Shown piece after piece: positions 27,516-37,040 of a DNA stretch of 64,000 nucleotides. The stretch lies in assembly GCA_903832735.1 (NCBI GenBank), contig CAILCO010000041.1:1-64000 (forward strand), read 5' to 3'. The notes beneath the pieces were generated by a model. That model did not search any database. It was not told where the DNA came from and worked only from the letters and a program-made list of their open reading frames with translations. The translations under genes and the position numbers were made by a program. Origin of the DNA: an uncultured Sterolibacterium sp. Its GTDB lineage: Bacteria; Pseudomonadota; Gammaproteobacteria; Burkholderiales; Rhodocyclaceae. Each line of letters begins with the position of its first letter. Within the stretch, counting starts at the first letter, position 1.

Positions 27516-29798
27516 TCATGATGAAATCTGCTCAATTATTTCATATCTCAGCGCATAGGCTTCGAAGTGCGCCAGCGGCAACGGCCGGCTGAACAGAAAC
27601 CCCTGATAGGCATGGCAGCCGTGGCGGGCCAGGAACTGACGCTGCGCCTCCAGTTCCACGCCCTCGGCGATCACCATCAAGCCCAGGCTCTCGGCCAGCG
27701 CCACGATCATCTTGGCGATGGCGGCATCGTTCGGGTCGGTGAGCACGTCCCTGACGAACGACTGATCGATCTTCAGCTGATCCAGCGGCATCAGCTTCAG
27801 GTAGGCGAGCGAAGAGTAGCCCGTGCCGAAATCGTCGAGCGAGAAGCCCACGCCCCTGGCCTTGAGCGCCAGCATCTTGGCGATGATGTCCTCGACGTTG
27901 TCGATCAATTGGCTCTCGGTCAGTTCCAGCTTGAGCCGGTGCGGATTGGCGCCGGTATCGTCGATGACCGCCAGGACCTGATCGACAAAGTCGGCCTGAT
28001 GGAACTGCTGGGCGCTGACATTCACCGCGATCGTCAGGTGGCTCATCTCCGGGCGAGTCGCCCAGGCCGCCAACTGGGCGCAGGCGCAGGCCAGCACCCA
28101 GTGACCCAGGGGCAGGATCAGGCCGGTCTCCTCGGCCAACGCTATAAACTCGGCAGGCGACACCATGCCGCGCAGCGGATGGCGCCAGCGCACCAGGGCT
28201 TCGGCGCCGGTCAGACGCCCTTCCTCGCCGATCACCTGCGGCTGGTAGTGAAGGATAAATTGTTCCTTCTGGACGGCTTCGCGCAGTTCGGCCTCCAGCG
28301 CGACGCGTATCGACACCGTGGCCTGCATGTCCGGGTCGAAGAAACGGATGGCGTTGCGGCCCGAGTCCTTCGCCTGGTACATCGACAGATCGGCCTGCTT
28401 GAGCAATTCATCGACGCTGTCCCGGCGCGCGCCGAACAGGGTGACGCCGATGCTTGCGCTGCAGTGGTGCAAGATGCAGTCGTGCCCTTCGCTGCCGCCG
28501 CTGACCTGCAAGCGGTACGGCTGGTCTAGCGCGGCGCGGATCTTCTCCGCCACGCCCTCCACTTGCACCGCGACCGGGCCGTCGGCTTCGAGGTTTTCCA
28601 GCATCACGACGAATTCGTCGCCACCCAGACGGGCCACCGTGTCGCCCTGGCGAACCGTGGCTTGCAGCCGCTGCGCGGCCTCGATGAGCAGTCGGTCGCC
28701 GGTCTCGTGTCCCTGGGTGTCGTTGAGCGTCTTGAAATCATCCAGGTCGATCAGCATGATCGCACCCTGATGCTGGCTGCGCTCGCTGCCGGCCAGAGCA
28801 TGGCCCAGTCGCTCGAGCAGCAGTCTGCGGTTGGGCAAACCGGTCAGCGGGTCGAAGCAGGCCAGTTTGTGCAACCTGTCCTCCACGGCCTTGCGCTGCG
28901 TGATGTTGATATGGCTGGCGACAAAATGGCTGACCGAACCGTCGTTTCTTCTCACCGCGGTGATGGTCAGCCAGTTCGGATAGACCTCGCCGTTCTTGCG
29001 CCGGTCCCAGATCTCACCCTGCCAGGTCCCGGCGTTCAGGCTGGACGCCCACATGGCGGCATAAAAGCCGGCGTCGTGACGTCCGGACTTGAGCAAACGC
29101 GGCGTTTGGCCCACGGCTTCCTCGGCCGTGTAGCCGGTATTTTCCGTGAAGGTGCGATTGACCCGCAGGATCACCCCATCGACATCGGTGATGATCATGC
29201 TCGCCTGCGATTCGAAGGCAATCGCGGCGATGCGCTGCTGGGTTTCGGCTTCCTTGCGCAAGCTGATGTCCCTGAACGAGGTCACCACCGCGTCAGGCAA
29301 CTCTTTACCGACGCGCTCTATCGGCCTGGTGTTGAGCGAAATCCAGGTAAGCGCACCGTCCTGCTTGTGGATGCCCATGACGGCGTCGGCCACGGCGCGG
29401 CCCGTGCGCAAGGTCACTCTGACGGGGTGCCGGTCTTCCGGCCAGGGCTTGCCGTCTTCATCGACGGTTTGCCAGCGCGGATCGTCGAGACTGAGTCCGC
29501 GCAGTTGCGCCAGTGGCCAGCCGAGAATGGCCGCCGCGGCGTTATTGGCGGCCAGGACTTCACCGCCGCTGCCCTGGATCACGACCCCTTCGGAAAGCGC
29601 GGACAGGGCCGAGCGGTAACGGGTCTCCTTGTTGCGCAAGGCATCGCGCGCTTGGCGCAGTTCGACGAAGGCCGTCCTGATGCGCCATGACACGGTCACG
29701 ACCAGCGTTGCCAGGATTGCGCCGAACAGTTCCAGCAGCGGATTTCCGGAGAGCATGCCGCTGCTGTCAGTCGCCGGTGATCCGCTGGTCGGCGGCAT
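27516..29798 (-). CDS. PAS-GGDEF-EAL cyclic-di-GMP protein
   Basis: PAS repeats, GGDEF region 'RLGGDEFVVMLE', EAL 'GAEALVRW...LKLELTESQL...FSLDDFGTGYSS'. Confidence 0.92.
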   Translation of the reverse strand: MPPTSGSPATDSSGMLSGNPLLELFGAILATLVVTVSWRIRTAFVELRQARDALRNKETRYRSALSALSEGVVIQGSGGEVLAANNAAAAILGWPLAQLRGLSLDDPRWQTVDEDGKPWPEDRHPVRVTLRTGRAVADAVMGIHKQDGALTWISLNTRPIERVGKELPDAVVTSFRDISLRKEAETQQRIAAIAFESQASMIITDVDGVILRVNRTFTENTGYTAEEAVGQTPRLLKSGRHDAGFYAAMWASSLNAGTWQGEIWDRRKNGEVYPNWLTITAVRRNDGSVSHFVASHINITQRKAVEDRLHKLACFDPLTGLPNRRLLLERLGHALAGSERSQHQGAIMLIDLDDFKTLNDTQGHETGDRLLIEAAQRLQATVRQGDTVARLGGDEFVVMLENLEADGPVAVQVEGVAEKIRAALDQPYRLQVSGGSEGHDCILHHCSASIGVTLFGARRDSVDELLKQADLSMYQAKDSGRNAIRFFDPDMQATVSIRVALEAELREAVQKEQFILHYQPQVIGEEGRLTGAEALVRWRHPLRGMVSPAEFIALAEETGLILPLGHWVLACACAQLAAWATRPEMSHLTIAVNVSAQQFHQADFVDQVLAVIDDTGANPHRLKLELTESQLIDNVEDIIAKMLALKARGVGFSLDDFGTGYSSLAYLKLMPLDQLKIDQSFVRDVLTDPNDAAIAKMIVALAESLGLMVIAEGVELEAQRQFLARHGCHAYQGFLFSRPLPLAHFEAYALRYEIIEQISS

Positions 29799-31599
29799 AG
29801 ATCCGCCGATTCACGTAAAGGCTGTTGCCGGGCATGGCCTTGGCGCGCTTCTTCACTTCGGCGGCGATCTTGGAAATCTGCAGGTGGTTCTGGAACAGGC
29901 CCGGCGGCGCCTCGACGGCCCCGATGGAGAGCGAGGTGAGGTGATGAAACTCCAGTTCGCCGTTGCGGTTCTCGGTGATGTAACCGCCGCGGGCAATGTC
30001 GTCGGCGCTAAAGAACCCCAGAATTTCCGCACCGAAACGCTCCAGCGCCTGCTCACAGCGCTGGATCCAGTTTTCGCTGCGGAAGATCAGCATGAAGTCG
30101 TCGCCGCCGATGTGGCCGAAGAAGTCGCGTTCCGGGTCGCAGAATTCCGCCAGGACGCGCGCCGTGTGCTGGATGACTTGATCGCCCTTGGCATAGCCAT
30201 AGACGTCGTTGAACGGCTTGAAGTGGTCGAGGTCGCAATAAGCGATGCAGCAGGCCTCGCCGGCGGACAACAGGTTGTCGATATGCTGATTGATCGGCAC
30301 GTTGCCCGGCAACTGGGTCAGCGGGTTGGCGTACTTCGCCGCCTCCATCTGCATCGCGGTGACCTCGCGCACCAGATCCTGCACCGAACCCATGCCGAGG
30401 TAAGCGCCGCGGTCGGTGATGATGAAGCCGCTGATCAAGTGGTGCGGATCGGCGCTGACGACAATCTCGGTGAGTTCTTGCAGCGAGACGCCGATGTCCA
30501 CCACCAGAGGCTGCGGATCCATGAACCGGGTGCAGGGTTTGCGGCCATAAACTTCATGTCGATAGGGGCGCGACATGTTGTCGCCCATCTCGTAGCGCGA
30601 GATCAGGCCGCGTGGCTGGGTGCCTTCGACCACGGCGATGGCGCGCAGTCCGGGTGTCCCTTCGAACAGGGCGAACACCGCGTTGGCACTGGATGTCGGC
30701 GCAACGCTGGCCGCCTTGATCAGCAGTCGCTCCAGGACGGCACCGGGCGCCGCGCGCCCGGGCTTGCGCTCCTCGGTGCATTCCGAGCAGGTTGCGGCGA
30801 TCGCCTTGTGCGCGGCGGCCGACATGGCTTGCGTCGGCACGGGATTTGCCCGGCCGATGAAGTCGCCGGTGCCGTAGTTGATGCCCATCTGTTTCAGGGC
30901 GCGAAAGTCGTTGCTGCTGCCGATGCCGCTGGCCACGACACTGCGGCTCCCGGCGAGTTCCGCTGCGATGCCCTCGACGAAACTGTCGCTGGGAGCGGTC
31001 GCGAGATTGACGCCGTCGAACATGTGTTCTTCGAGGAACACGAAGTCGGGTGCCATTTCCGACCAGAGATGCTGCTCGGCGAGGCCGCAGCCGAAATCCT
31101 GCGAGGCGATCTGGAAACCGGCTCTGCGCATGGTGCTGATCCAGTCGACGCCGCGACCCGGATTATCGGAATCGCTTTCCGGCAACTGCAGGACCAGTCG
31201 TTCGGGGGGGAAGCCGCGCGCCTCGATGATGCTGCTGATTGCCTCGGCAAGAGCTGGTCCGCCGACTTCGATGGCACCTGCCAGAATCGGCACGAAGAGC
31301 AGTCCCTTGCCCTGGCTGTCGACGAAGGCCGAAACGATGGTGGTTATCGCCGCGCCACTGAATTCATGCAGCCGTCCCTGGTGGCGGGCAGTCCGGGCCA
31401 GGCGTTGGAAAGACCCGTGGAGCATGCCCAGCGGACCGCGCACGGCGCTGAGATAGCCGAGTATGGTGCAATGGGCGAAGTCCGCGATTGGGCGGAAACT
31501 GGCCTGGAGAGAGCGATTGGCCAGGATGGAAGCGAGTTCCCGGGCGCAGGCGTTGCAGGCCGGTTGTTGGCTTACCGCTGTGATCAAAGTTCTCCGCAT
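29767..31599 (-). CDS. EAL-like (degenerate) - CBS - GGDEF protein
   Basis: Same architecture as 15390-17228; shared 'KYANPLTQLPGNVPINQHIDNLL', 'DLDHFKPFNDVYGYAKGDQVI', 'GHIGGDDFMLIF'. Confidence 0.88.
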   Translation of the reverse strand: MRRTLITAVSQQPACNACARELASILANRSLQASFRPIADFAHCTILGYLSAVRGPLGMLHGSFQRLARTARHQGRLHEFSGAAITTIVSAFVDSQGKGLLFVPILAGAIEVGGPALAEAISSIIEARGFPPERLVLQLPESDSDNPGRGVDWISTMRRAGFQIASQDFGCGLAEQHLWSEMAPDFVFLEEHMFDGVNLATAPSDSFVEGIAAELAGSRSVVASGIGSSNDFRALKQMGINYGTGDFIGRANPVPTQAMSAAAHKAIAATCSECTEERKPGRAAPGAVLERLLIKAASVAPTSSANAVFALFEGTPGLRAIAVVEGTQPRGLISRYEMGDNMSRPYRHEVYGRKPCTRFMDPQPLVVDIGVSLQELTEIVVSADPHHLISGFIITDRGAYLGMGSVQDLVREVTAMQMEAAKYANPLTQLPGNVPINQHIDNLLSAGEACCIAYCDLDHFKPFNDVYGYAKGDQVIQHTARVLAEFCDPERDFFGHIGGDDFMLIFRSENWIQRCEQALERFGAEILGFFSADDIARGGYITENRNGELEFHHLTSLSIGAVEAPPGLFQNHLQISKIAAEVKKRAKAMPGNSLYVNRRIYAADQRITGD

Positions 31600-31660
31600 G
31601 GGACCCTCCGAGGATAACCAGCATCCTAAGGGCAGGGCGTTACAGTCTGATGACCGCGCC

Positions 31661-31694
31661 CTGTCACGCAGCTGCAATGTTGCACTGCGAGAAT
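31661..31694 (+). promoter_or_regulatory. Weak candidate Pho box plus -10 upstream of the receptor-kinase
   Basis: CTGTCAC-GCAG-CTGCAAT-GTTG-CACTGC-GAGAAT. Confidence 0.4.
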
Positions 31695-31784
31695 ATCGCC
31701 TAAGTTAGATCCTGGCGTCGCCGTTCCAGCCCGAACCGGGCTAGCGGCTAGTGTATTCATCGCCGTTCCTGAGAGGTTTCCAAA

Positions 31785-34202
31785 ATGACTATCCGTCAAC
31801 GCATGACCTTGCTGATCATCCTGACCTTCCTCGCCATTTCGTCGATCGGCGGCTACGCCGTGTTCCAGTCGCGCGGCAGCGCCGCGGCGGTCAAGCAGGT
31901 CACCGAGGGCGTCGTGCCCAGCGCGCTGGCTTCCGCGGATCTGGTCGCGCAGTTGAAGGAAGTGCAATTGGCGACACTGGCCCTGGTCTTCGAGCCGGAC
32001 CCCAAGCTCGTGGCCCAGTCCAGGGACAAGCTGACGGCCAGGAAGGCGCTGCTCAAGGACGCCCTCGACCTGCAGGCCCGGCAGGCCGACGGCGCTGCCC
32101 AGCGCGGCCTGGTGGAGCAGGCCAAAGAGAGCCTGGCCAACTACTTTGCCGCCATCGACGAAACGACCAAGTTCAAGCTCGCCGCTCAGGCAGACATGGC
32201 CCAGGCCTACCTGTTCGCCAGCGTCGCCATGTACCAGGCCGAACTGGAGGTCATCGTCGAGACCCTGCGCATCGAGAAGAACCGCAGCAAGGACGCCGCG
32301 ATTAGCGGCTTGAATGCGAGCCTGGCGACGACCACGGCCGCGCTCACGGCGGTAACCGTCGTTGCCGTCATCCTGCTGAGTCTGATCGGCACCCTGCTGT
32401 ATCGTCAGATCACCCGGCCGATCAGCCGGATGCAACTGATGATGAGCGAGATTGCCGCAAGCCAGGACTTCACGCGCCGCGTGCCGGTCGATCGGATGGA
32501 TGAGATCGGCCGTTCCATCGTCGCCTTCAACGCCATGATCGCGAAGATCCAGGAAAGCTCGGCGCAACTCAGGCAAAAGACCGCCGATATCCAGACCATG
32601 CTGCAAAACATGCCGCAGGGCATCCTGACGGTCACCGAGGGCAGCAGGATACATCCGGAATACTCGGCCTACCTCGAAACCATCCTCGAGACCCGGGACA
32701 TCGTCGGTCGCGACCTGATGGATCTGCTTTTCTCCGACAGCCATCTCGGCGGCGACAGCCTCGCGCAGATCGCGGCGGCGGTCAGCGCCTGCATCGGCGA
32801 AGATGTCATGAACTTTGCATTCAACGAGCACCTGATGGTCGGCGAGATCGAAAAGACCATGGCCGACGGCCGCGTCAAGATCCTCGATCTGAACTGGTCG
32901 CCGATCAGCGACGAAGCCGGTACGACGGTGCGCCTGATGCTCTGCCTGCGCGACGTCACCGAACTGCGCAAGCTGGCCGCCGAGGCCAATGAACAGAAGC
33001 GCGAACTGGCGATCATCGGCGAGATCCTGGCCGTCTCCCAGGAAAAGTTCCACGAATTCCTGGCCGGCGCGATGAAGCTCATCGACGAAAACGAACAGAC
33101 CATACGCCTGCTGCCGCAGTCGAACGCCTTCGCCGTCGCGCAACTGTTCCGCAACATGCACACCCTCAAGGGCAACGCCCGGACCTACGGGCTGCTGCAC
33201 CTGAGCAATATCGTCCATGCCGCCGAGCATAGTTACGCGGAATTGCGCAAGCCCGAGCCGGCGCTGGCCTGGGACCAACGCCGGCTGCTGGAAGAACTGG
33301 CCGAGGTCAAGGCGGTGGTCGATCGCTATGCCCGGATCAACGAAGTCAGCCTCGGTCGCAAGGGACCGGGCCGCCGCGGCAACGCGGAGCGCTACCTGAT
33401 GGTCGACAAGGAACATATCCAGGAGAGCCTGCACCGCCTGGAAACGGTGAATACCGGCAATCTCCACGAACTGGTCACGGTGCGCGACGCGGTGCGCAGG
33501 ACGCTGCGCCTGCTCGGCACCGAGAAGATTGCCGAGACCCTGTCTCCGCTGATCGAGTCGCTGCCTTCGCTGGCGAAACAACTAGGCAAGGCGGCGCCGG
33601 CGGTCAGAATCGAGGATGGCGGCTATGTCGTGCACAACCAGGCGAGCAGCGTGCTCAGGAACGTGTTCACCCATCTCCTGCGCAATGCCCTGGACCACGG
33701 CCTGGAAACGCCCGCGCAACGCCTTGCCTTGGGCAAAGCGGCGGCCGGCACGATCCGCCTCCAGGTCGGCCGCGATGCCGGCATGCTGCAGATCGTGCTC
33801 AGCGACGATGGCTGGGGTCTGGCGCTGGAGCGCATCCGCGGCATCGCCATCGAGAATGGTCTGATCGCCGCCGAAGATCCGCTAGCCGACGAAGAGATCG
33901 CGCGACTCGTCTTCCGTTCCGGCTTCTCGACGGCGGCCAGCGTCACCGAGGTTTCCGGGCGCGGCGTCGGCATGGACGCGGTACAGGACTTGGTCAAGCG
34001 CGAGGGCGGGGGGGTGGTCATCGAATTTTCCGATAGCGCCGTCGGCGCGGAATTCCGCCAGTTCAGGGTGGTGGTTTCCCTGCCGGCCAGCTACGCGGTG
34101 GATGTCGACGGCGACGACGCGGATCTTGCCTACCGGGCCGACCAGCCGCTGCTGGCACCCATCGAAGCGGGCGGCGGCGCCACCGAGCGGCAGGTCGCCT
34201 GA
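31785..34202 (+). CDS. Transmembrane HAMP - Hpt - HATPase CheA-like histidine kinase
   Basis: Two TM segments, HAMP 'RQITRPISRMQLMMSEIAASQDFTRRV', Hpt-like 'FRNMHTLKGNARTYGLLHLSNIVHAAEHSY', HATPase 'LRNALDHGLETPAQR...GVGMDAVQDLV'. Confidence 0.85.
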   Translation: MTIRQRMTLLIILTFLAISSIGGYAVFQSRGSAAAVKQVTEGVVPSALASADLVAQLKEVQLATLALVFEPDPKLVAQSRDKLTARKALLKDALDLQARQADGAAQRGLVEQAKESLANYFAAIDETTKFKLAAQADMAQAYLFASVAMYQAELEVIVETLRIEKNRSKDAAISGLNASLATTTAALTAVTVVAVILLSLIGTLLYRQITRPISRMQLMMSEIAASQDFTRRVPVDRMDEIGRSIVAFNAMIAKIQESSAQLRQKTADIQTMLQNMPQGILTVTEGSRIHPEYSAYLETILETRDIVGRDLMDLLFSDSHLGGDSLAQIAAAVSACIGEDVMNFAFNEHLMVGEIEKTMADGRVKILDLNWSPISDEAGTTVRLMLCLRDVTELRKLAAEANEQKRELAIIGEILAVSQEKFHEFLAGAMKLIDENEQTIRLLPQSNAFAVAQLFRNMHTLKGNARTYGLLHLSNIVHAAEHSYAELRKPEPALAWDQRRLLEELAEVKAVVDRYARINEVSLGRKGPGRRGNAERYLMVDKEHIQESLHRLETVNTGNLHELVTVRDAVRRTLRLLGTEKIAETLSPLIESLPSLAKQLGKAAPAVRIEDGGYVVHNQASSVLRNVFTHLLRNALDHGLETPAQRLALGKAAAGTIRLQVGRDAGMLQIVLSDDGWGLALERIRGIAIENGLIAAEDPLADEEIARLVFRSGFSTAASVTEVSGRGVGMDAVQDLVKREGGGVVIEFSDSAVGAEFRQFRVVVSLPASYAVDVDGDDADLAYRADQPLLAPIEAGGGATERQVA

Positions 34203-34245
34203 GGCGTGGTGAGCTTGCGCTACGGATCCGGGGAAGGGCTGCGCC

Positions 34246-35022
34246 TTGTTTGAGTTCATCATCGCCGCGGTCTTCGCCGGCGCCGCCGCTACGACCGTGC
34301 TGATCCGCCTGCTGGCGGCGCGCAACTCGCGTGCGCTGAGGCGATTGGAGAGCGAGTTGAATGGCGAGATTGCGGCACTACAGGAGACCGTGGCCCGCCA
34401 GGGCGCGGCGCTGGCCGGCGCCATGGCGCGCCGGAGCGCGCTGGAATCCGGGCACCAGGCTTTGAGCGCGCAACTGGCCGAACAGCGCGCGCTCCTGGAA
34501 AAATCGCGCGCCGCGCTGGCCGAGGCCCGTGCCGCAGAGCTGAAGGCATCCCAAGAGGCGCTTCAGGCCGAGGCCGGGCGCAGCGCGCAGCTGCGTCAAC
34601 AGGCCCTAAAAATCGCCGCCGAGTCGTCCCGGTTGAAGAGCATGGCGCTGACCTTCGAGCGCTGGCATGAGGCGATGAATGTCCTGATGGAGCAGAACCG
34701 CGAAATGCATGTAAAGAACCGCGAGTTTTCCGCCATCGTCAAGCATGTGCTGATCGTCTCGCTCAATGCCTCGATCGAGGCGGCCCGCGCCGGCGAGGCC
34801 GGGCGCGGTTTCGCCGTCGTCGCCGACGAGGTGCGCACCCTGGCATCGCGCTCGGACGTGCTTTCCAAAGACTACGGCAACAGGCTGGACCGCAACGACA
34901 TGACGACGACCGCGACCTTCCAGGACATTCAGGCCGGCGGCAAGATGATCATGGCCGCGATCAGCGGCATCGAAGCCCTGACCCGGCAGTTGCAGGCCAC
35001 GGTCGAGCAGGCGGCAAGATGA
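34246..35022 (+). CDS. membrane-anchored coiled-coil protein with truncated MCP signalling tip
   Basis: '[35 protein letters not shown]' MCP tip; single N-terminal TM; no periplasmic sensor region. Confidence 0.82.
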   Translation: MFEFIIAAVFAGAAATTVLIRLLAARNSRALRRLESELNGEIAALQETVARQGAALAGAMARRSALESGHQALSAQLAEQRALLEKSRAALAEARAAELKASQEALQAEAGRSAQLRQQALKIAAESSRLKSMALTFERWHEAMNVLMEQNREMHVKNREFSAIVKHVLIVSLNASIEAARAGEAGRGFAVVADEVRTLASRSDVLSKDYGNRLDRNDMTTTATFQDIQAGGKMIMAAISGIEALTRQLQATVEQAAR

Positions 35023-35558
35023 TCAGCGATCAGGCCAGGCGGAGCGTCGAGCAGATCTTCATCAAGGCGGCCAAGGCCAGGCTGATCCTGGACTCCGGCG
35101 ACTTCTGCGATGTCGCGCCACTGGGCGGGGACAAGGCCGGTGAAATGCCGGAAAAGAACATCGTCGTCCTGACCATCTCCTCGATCCTGTTCAGGCTCCT
35201 GCTGATCTTTCATATCGACGAGAGCCCGACGACGCGGGCCTACTTCGTCAGGGACGCGGGTGACAAGTCCTTCGCCGAGGTTTTCTCGGAAATCGGCAAC
35301 CTCTGCTGCGGCGCCATGAACCGGGAATTGCTCAACCACTTTCCGGACCTGGGGATGTCCACCCCGACGCTCCTGAGCAGCCGCTGTGTGTCCTTCCTCG
35401 GCGAGTTGCAGCCGGGCTATCTGGCCCGCTTTGCGATCACCATCAACGGCGCCGTGGAACTGCATGCGAGCATTTGTCTCTCCGGCTATGCGCCGCTCGA
35501 TTTCGCCGTCGACTTGTGCGTCGCCGAAGAGGAAACCGGCGTGCTGGAGATGTTCTGA
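35019..35558 (+). CDS. CheX/CheC-like domain protein
   Basis: '[26 protein letters not shown]...[35 protein letters not shown]' resembles CheC/CheX phosphatase fold; ATGA overlap with upstream gene. Confidence 0.6.
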   Translation: MISDQARRSVEQIFIKAAKARLILDSGDFCDVAPLGGDKAGEMPEKNIVVLTISSILFRLLLIFHIDESPTTRAYFVRDAGDKSFAEVFSEIGNLCCGAMNRELLNHFPDLGMSTPTLLSSRCVSFLGELQPGYLARFAITINGAVELHASICLSGYAPLDFAVDLCVAEEETGVLEMF

Positions 35559-35591
35559 AAGTCGTTCGCAGTGATCACAGGGATTTGAAAC

Positions 35592-36545
35592 ATGAATGAA
35601 AAACCCGTCTGTAAAGTTCTCGTGCTCGACGACAGCCCGGACCATGCCGAAGCGCTCAAACGCATCTGCGACGACAACCACCTGGTCGGCCTCAAGGTGC
35701 GCAAGAACCGGCTGATGTCGGTGCTGCGCTCGAACATCGATCTGGGCGCCATCCTCTTTGCCGATGATTACGGCGGCTCGGCCGAGGCGAGCGCGGAGAT
35801 CGCCCTGAAGATCCACGCCGTGCGGCCCGAATTGCCGATCATCATACGCCGGCAGCGCGCGGCAACGCTGGACGATCTGCCGGAGAGCATGCGCCGGGTC
35901 CTTTGCGCCGCCTACGTCGGCAGCGACATGGCGCTGCTGCAGCAGCTCATCGACCAATACATCTTCAGCCTGGAGTACCCGAACGCGCTGGTGCGCGGCA
36001 TTGCCGAGATCACCGAAACCGTGCTGGCCGGGCAGTTCAGGAATTTGGCCGTGACTTGCGATACGCCCACCATCGTTCGCGACCGGATCATTTTCAGCGA
36101 GGTGTTCAGCCTGATTCCGCTGGAAAGCAACTGGTGCCGCGGTTACATGATGCTGCAGAGCGAAGAGGACCCGATCCTCGATCTGCTCGACGAAGACCGG
36201 CCGGCCGACTCCTCAGGCGATTTCCGGCTGGTCAATAGCCTGCTCGGCGAAATCACCAACCTGATCTGGGGATCCTTCAGGAACCGTTTCGTCGGCGCCG
36301 CCGCGGCGTCCTCCAACAGCCATGTCCAAGTGCCTCTGGTGGTCAATCACAAACACAAGTACATCTCCTTCGGCACGGAAAATCCCCAGCTGTGTTTCTG
36401 CTACACCTTGTCCGACGAAGACGCCGGATTCTCGGTGAAGCTCTATCAGCGCTTCATTTTCAATCTCAGCTGGTCGCCGGAAGACTTCAAGGAAATCGAG
36501 GACATCGACGAGATGGTCGAGTCGGGTGAATTGGAATTGTTTTAA
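35592..36545 (+). CDS. degenerate receiver-like domain fused to CheX-like domain
   Basis: 'CKVLVLDDSPDHAEALKRICDDN' receiver start; C-terminal 'LVNSLLGEITNLIWGSFRNRF' CheX-like. Confidence 0.6.
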   Translation: MNEKPVCKVLVLDDSPDHAEALKRICDDNHLVGLKVRKNRLMSVLRSNIDLGAILFADDYGGSAEASAEIALKIHAVRPELPIIIRRQRAATLDDLPESMRRVLCAAYVGSDMALLQQLIDQYIFSLEYPNALVRGIAEITETVLAGQFRNLAVTCDTPTIVRDRIIFSEVFSLIPLESNWCRGYMMLQSEEDPILDLLDEDRPADSSGDFRLVNSLLGEITNLIWGSFRNRFVGAAAASSNSHVQVPLVVNHKHKYISFGTENPQLCFCYTLSDEDAGFSVKLYQRFIFNLSWSPEDFKEIEDIDEMVESGELELF

Positions 36546-36568
36546 TCAACTCATTGAGGTAAGAAGAC

Positions 36569-36934
36569 ATGGCAAAGATACTGGTCGTAGATGATTCCAG
36601 CACGGTGCGCGACGAGGTCGCGGGCTTCCTGAAGAAGCACGGTCTGGATGTGGCGACCGCGGTGGACGGCAAGGACGGCCTGGCCAAGGTGAAGGCCGAT
36701 CCCGGTCTGAAACTCGTGGTTTGCGACGTCAACATGCCCAACATGGACGGGCTGACCATGGTCGAGAAGGTTCGCGGCGAACTGGGCAACGCGGCCATCA
36801 ACGTGATCATGCTGACCACCGAAAGCAGCCCGGCCATGAAGGAGCGCGGCAAGGCTGCCGGCATCAAGGGCTGGATCGTCAAGCCGTTCAAGGGCGAGGC
36901 GGTGCTGGAAACCTTCAGGAAACTCGCCGGCTGA
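36569..36934 (+). CDS. CheY-like single-domain response regulator
   Basis: 'KILVVDDSSTVRDEVAGFLKKHG...LVVCDVNMPNMDGLTMVEKVR...MLTTESS...KGWIVKPF'. Confidence 0.92.
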   Translation: MAKILVVDDSSTVRDEVAGFLKKHGLDVATAVDGKDGLAKVKADPGLKLVVCDVNMPNMDGLTMVEKVRGELGNAAINVIMLTTESSPAMKERGKAAGIKGWIVKPFKGEAVLETFRKLAG

Positions 36935-37040
36935 GATTTCTGATTACTGGAACGCGGGGCCATGCGCTGCGGTACAATTTTGCCGATGAATCCCGATTCA
37001 TCTCGCCATCTTGTGAATGGCCGGGCAGCTGCAGCCTGAC

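Noticed and set aside
29629-31617. 662-aa + strand ORF opposite the EAL-CBS-GGDEF gene
   Set aside because: Composition (A/G/D/H/Q-rich, no motifs) marks it as antisense artefact.
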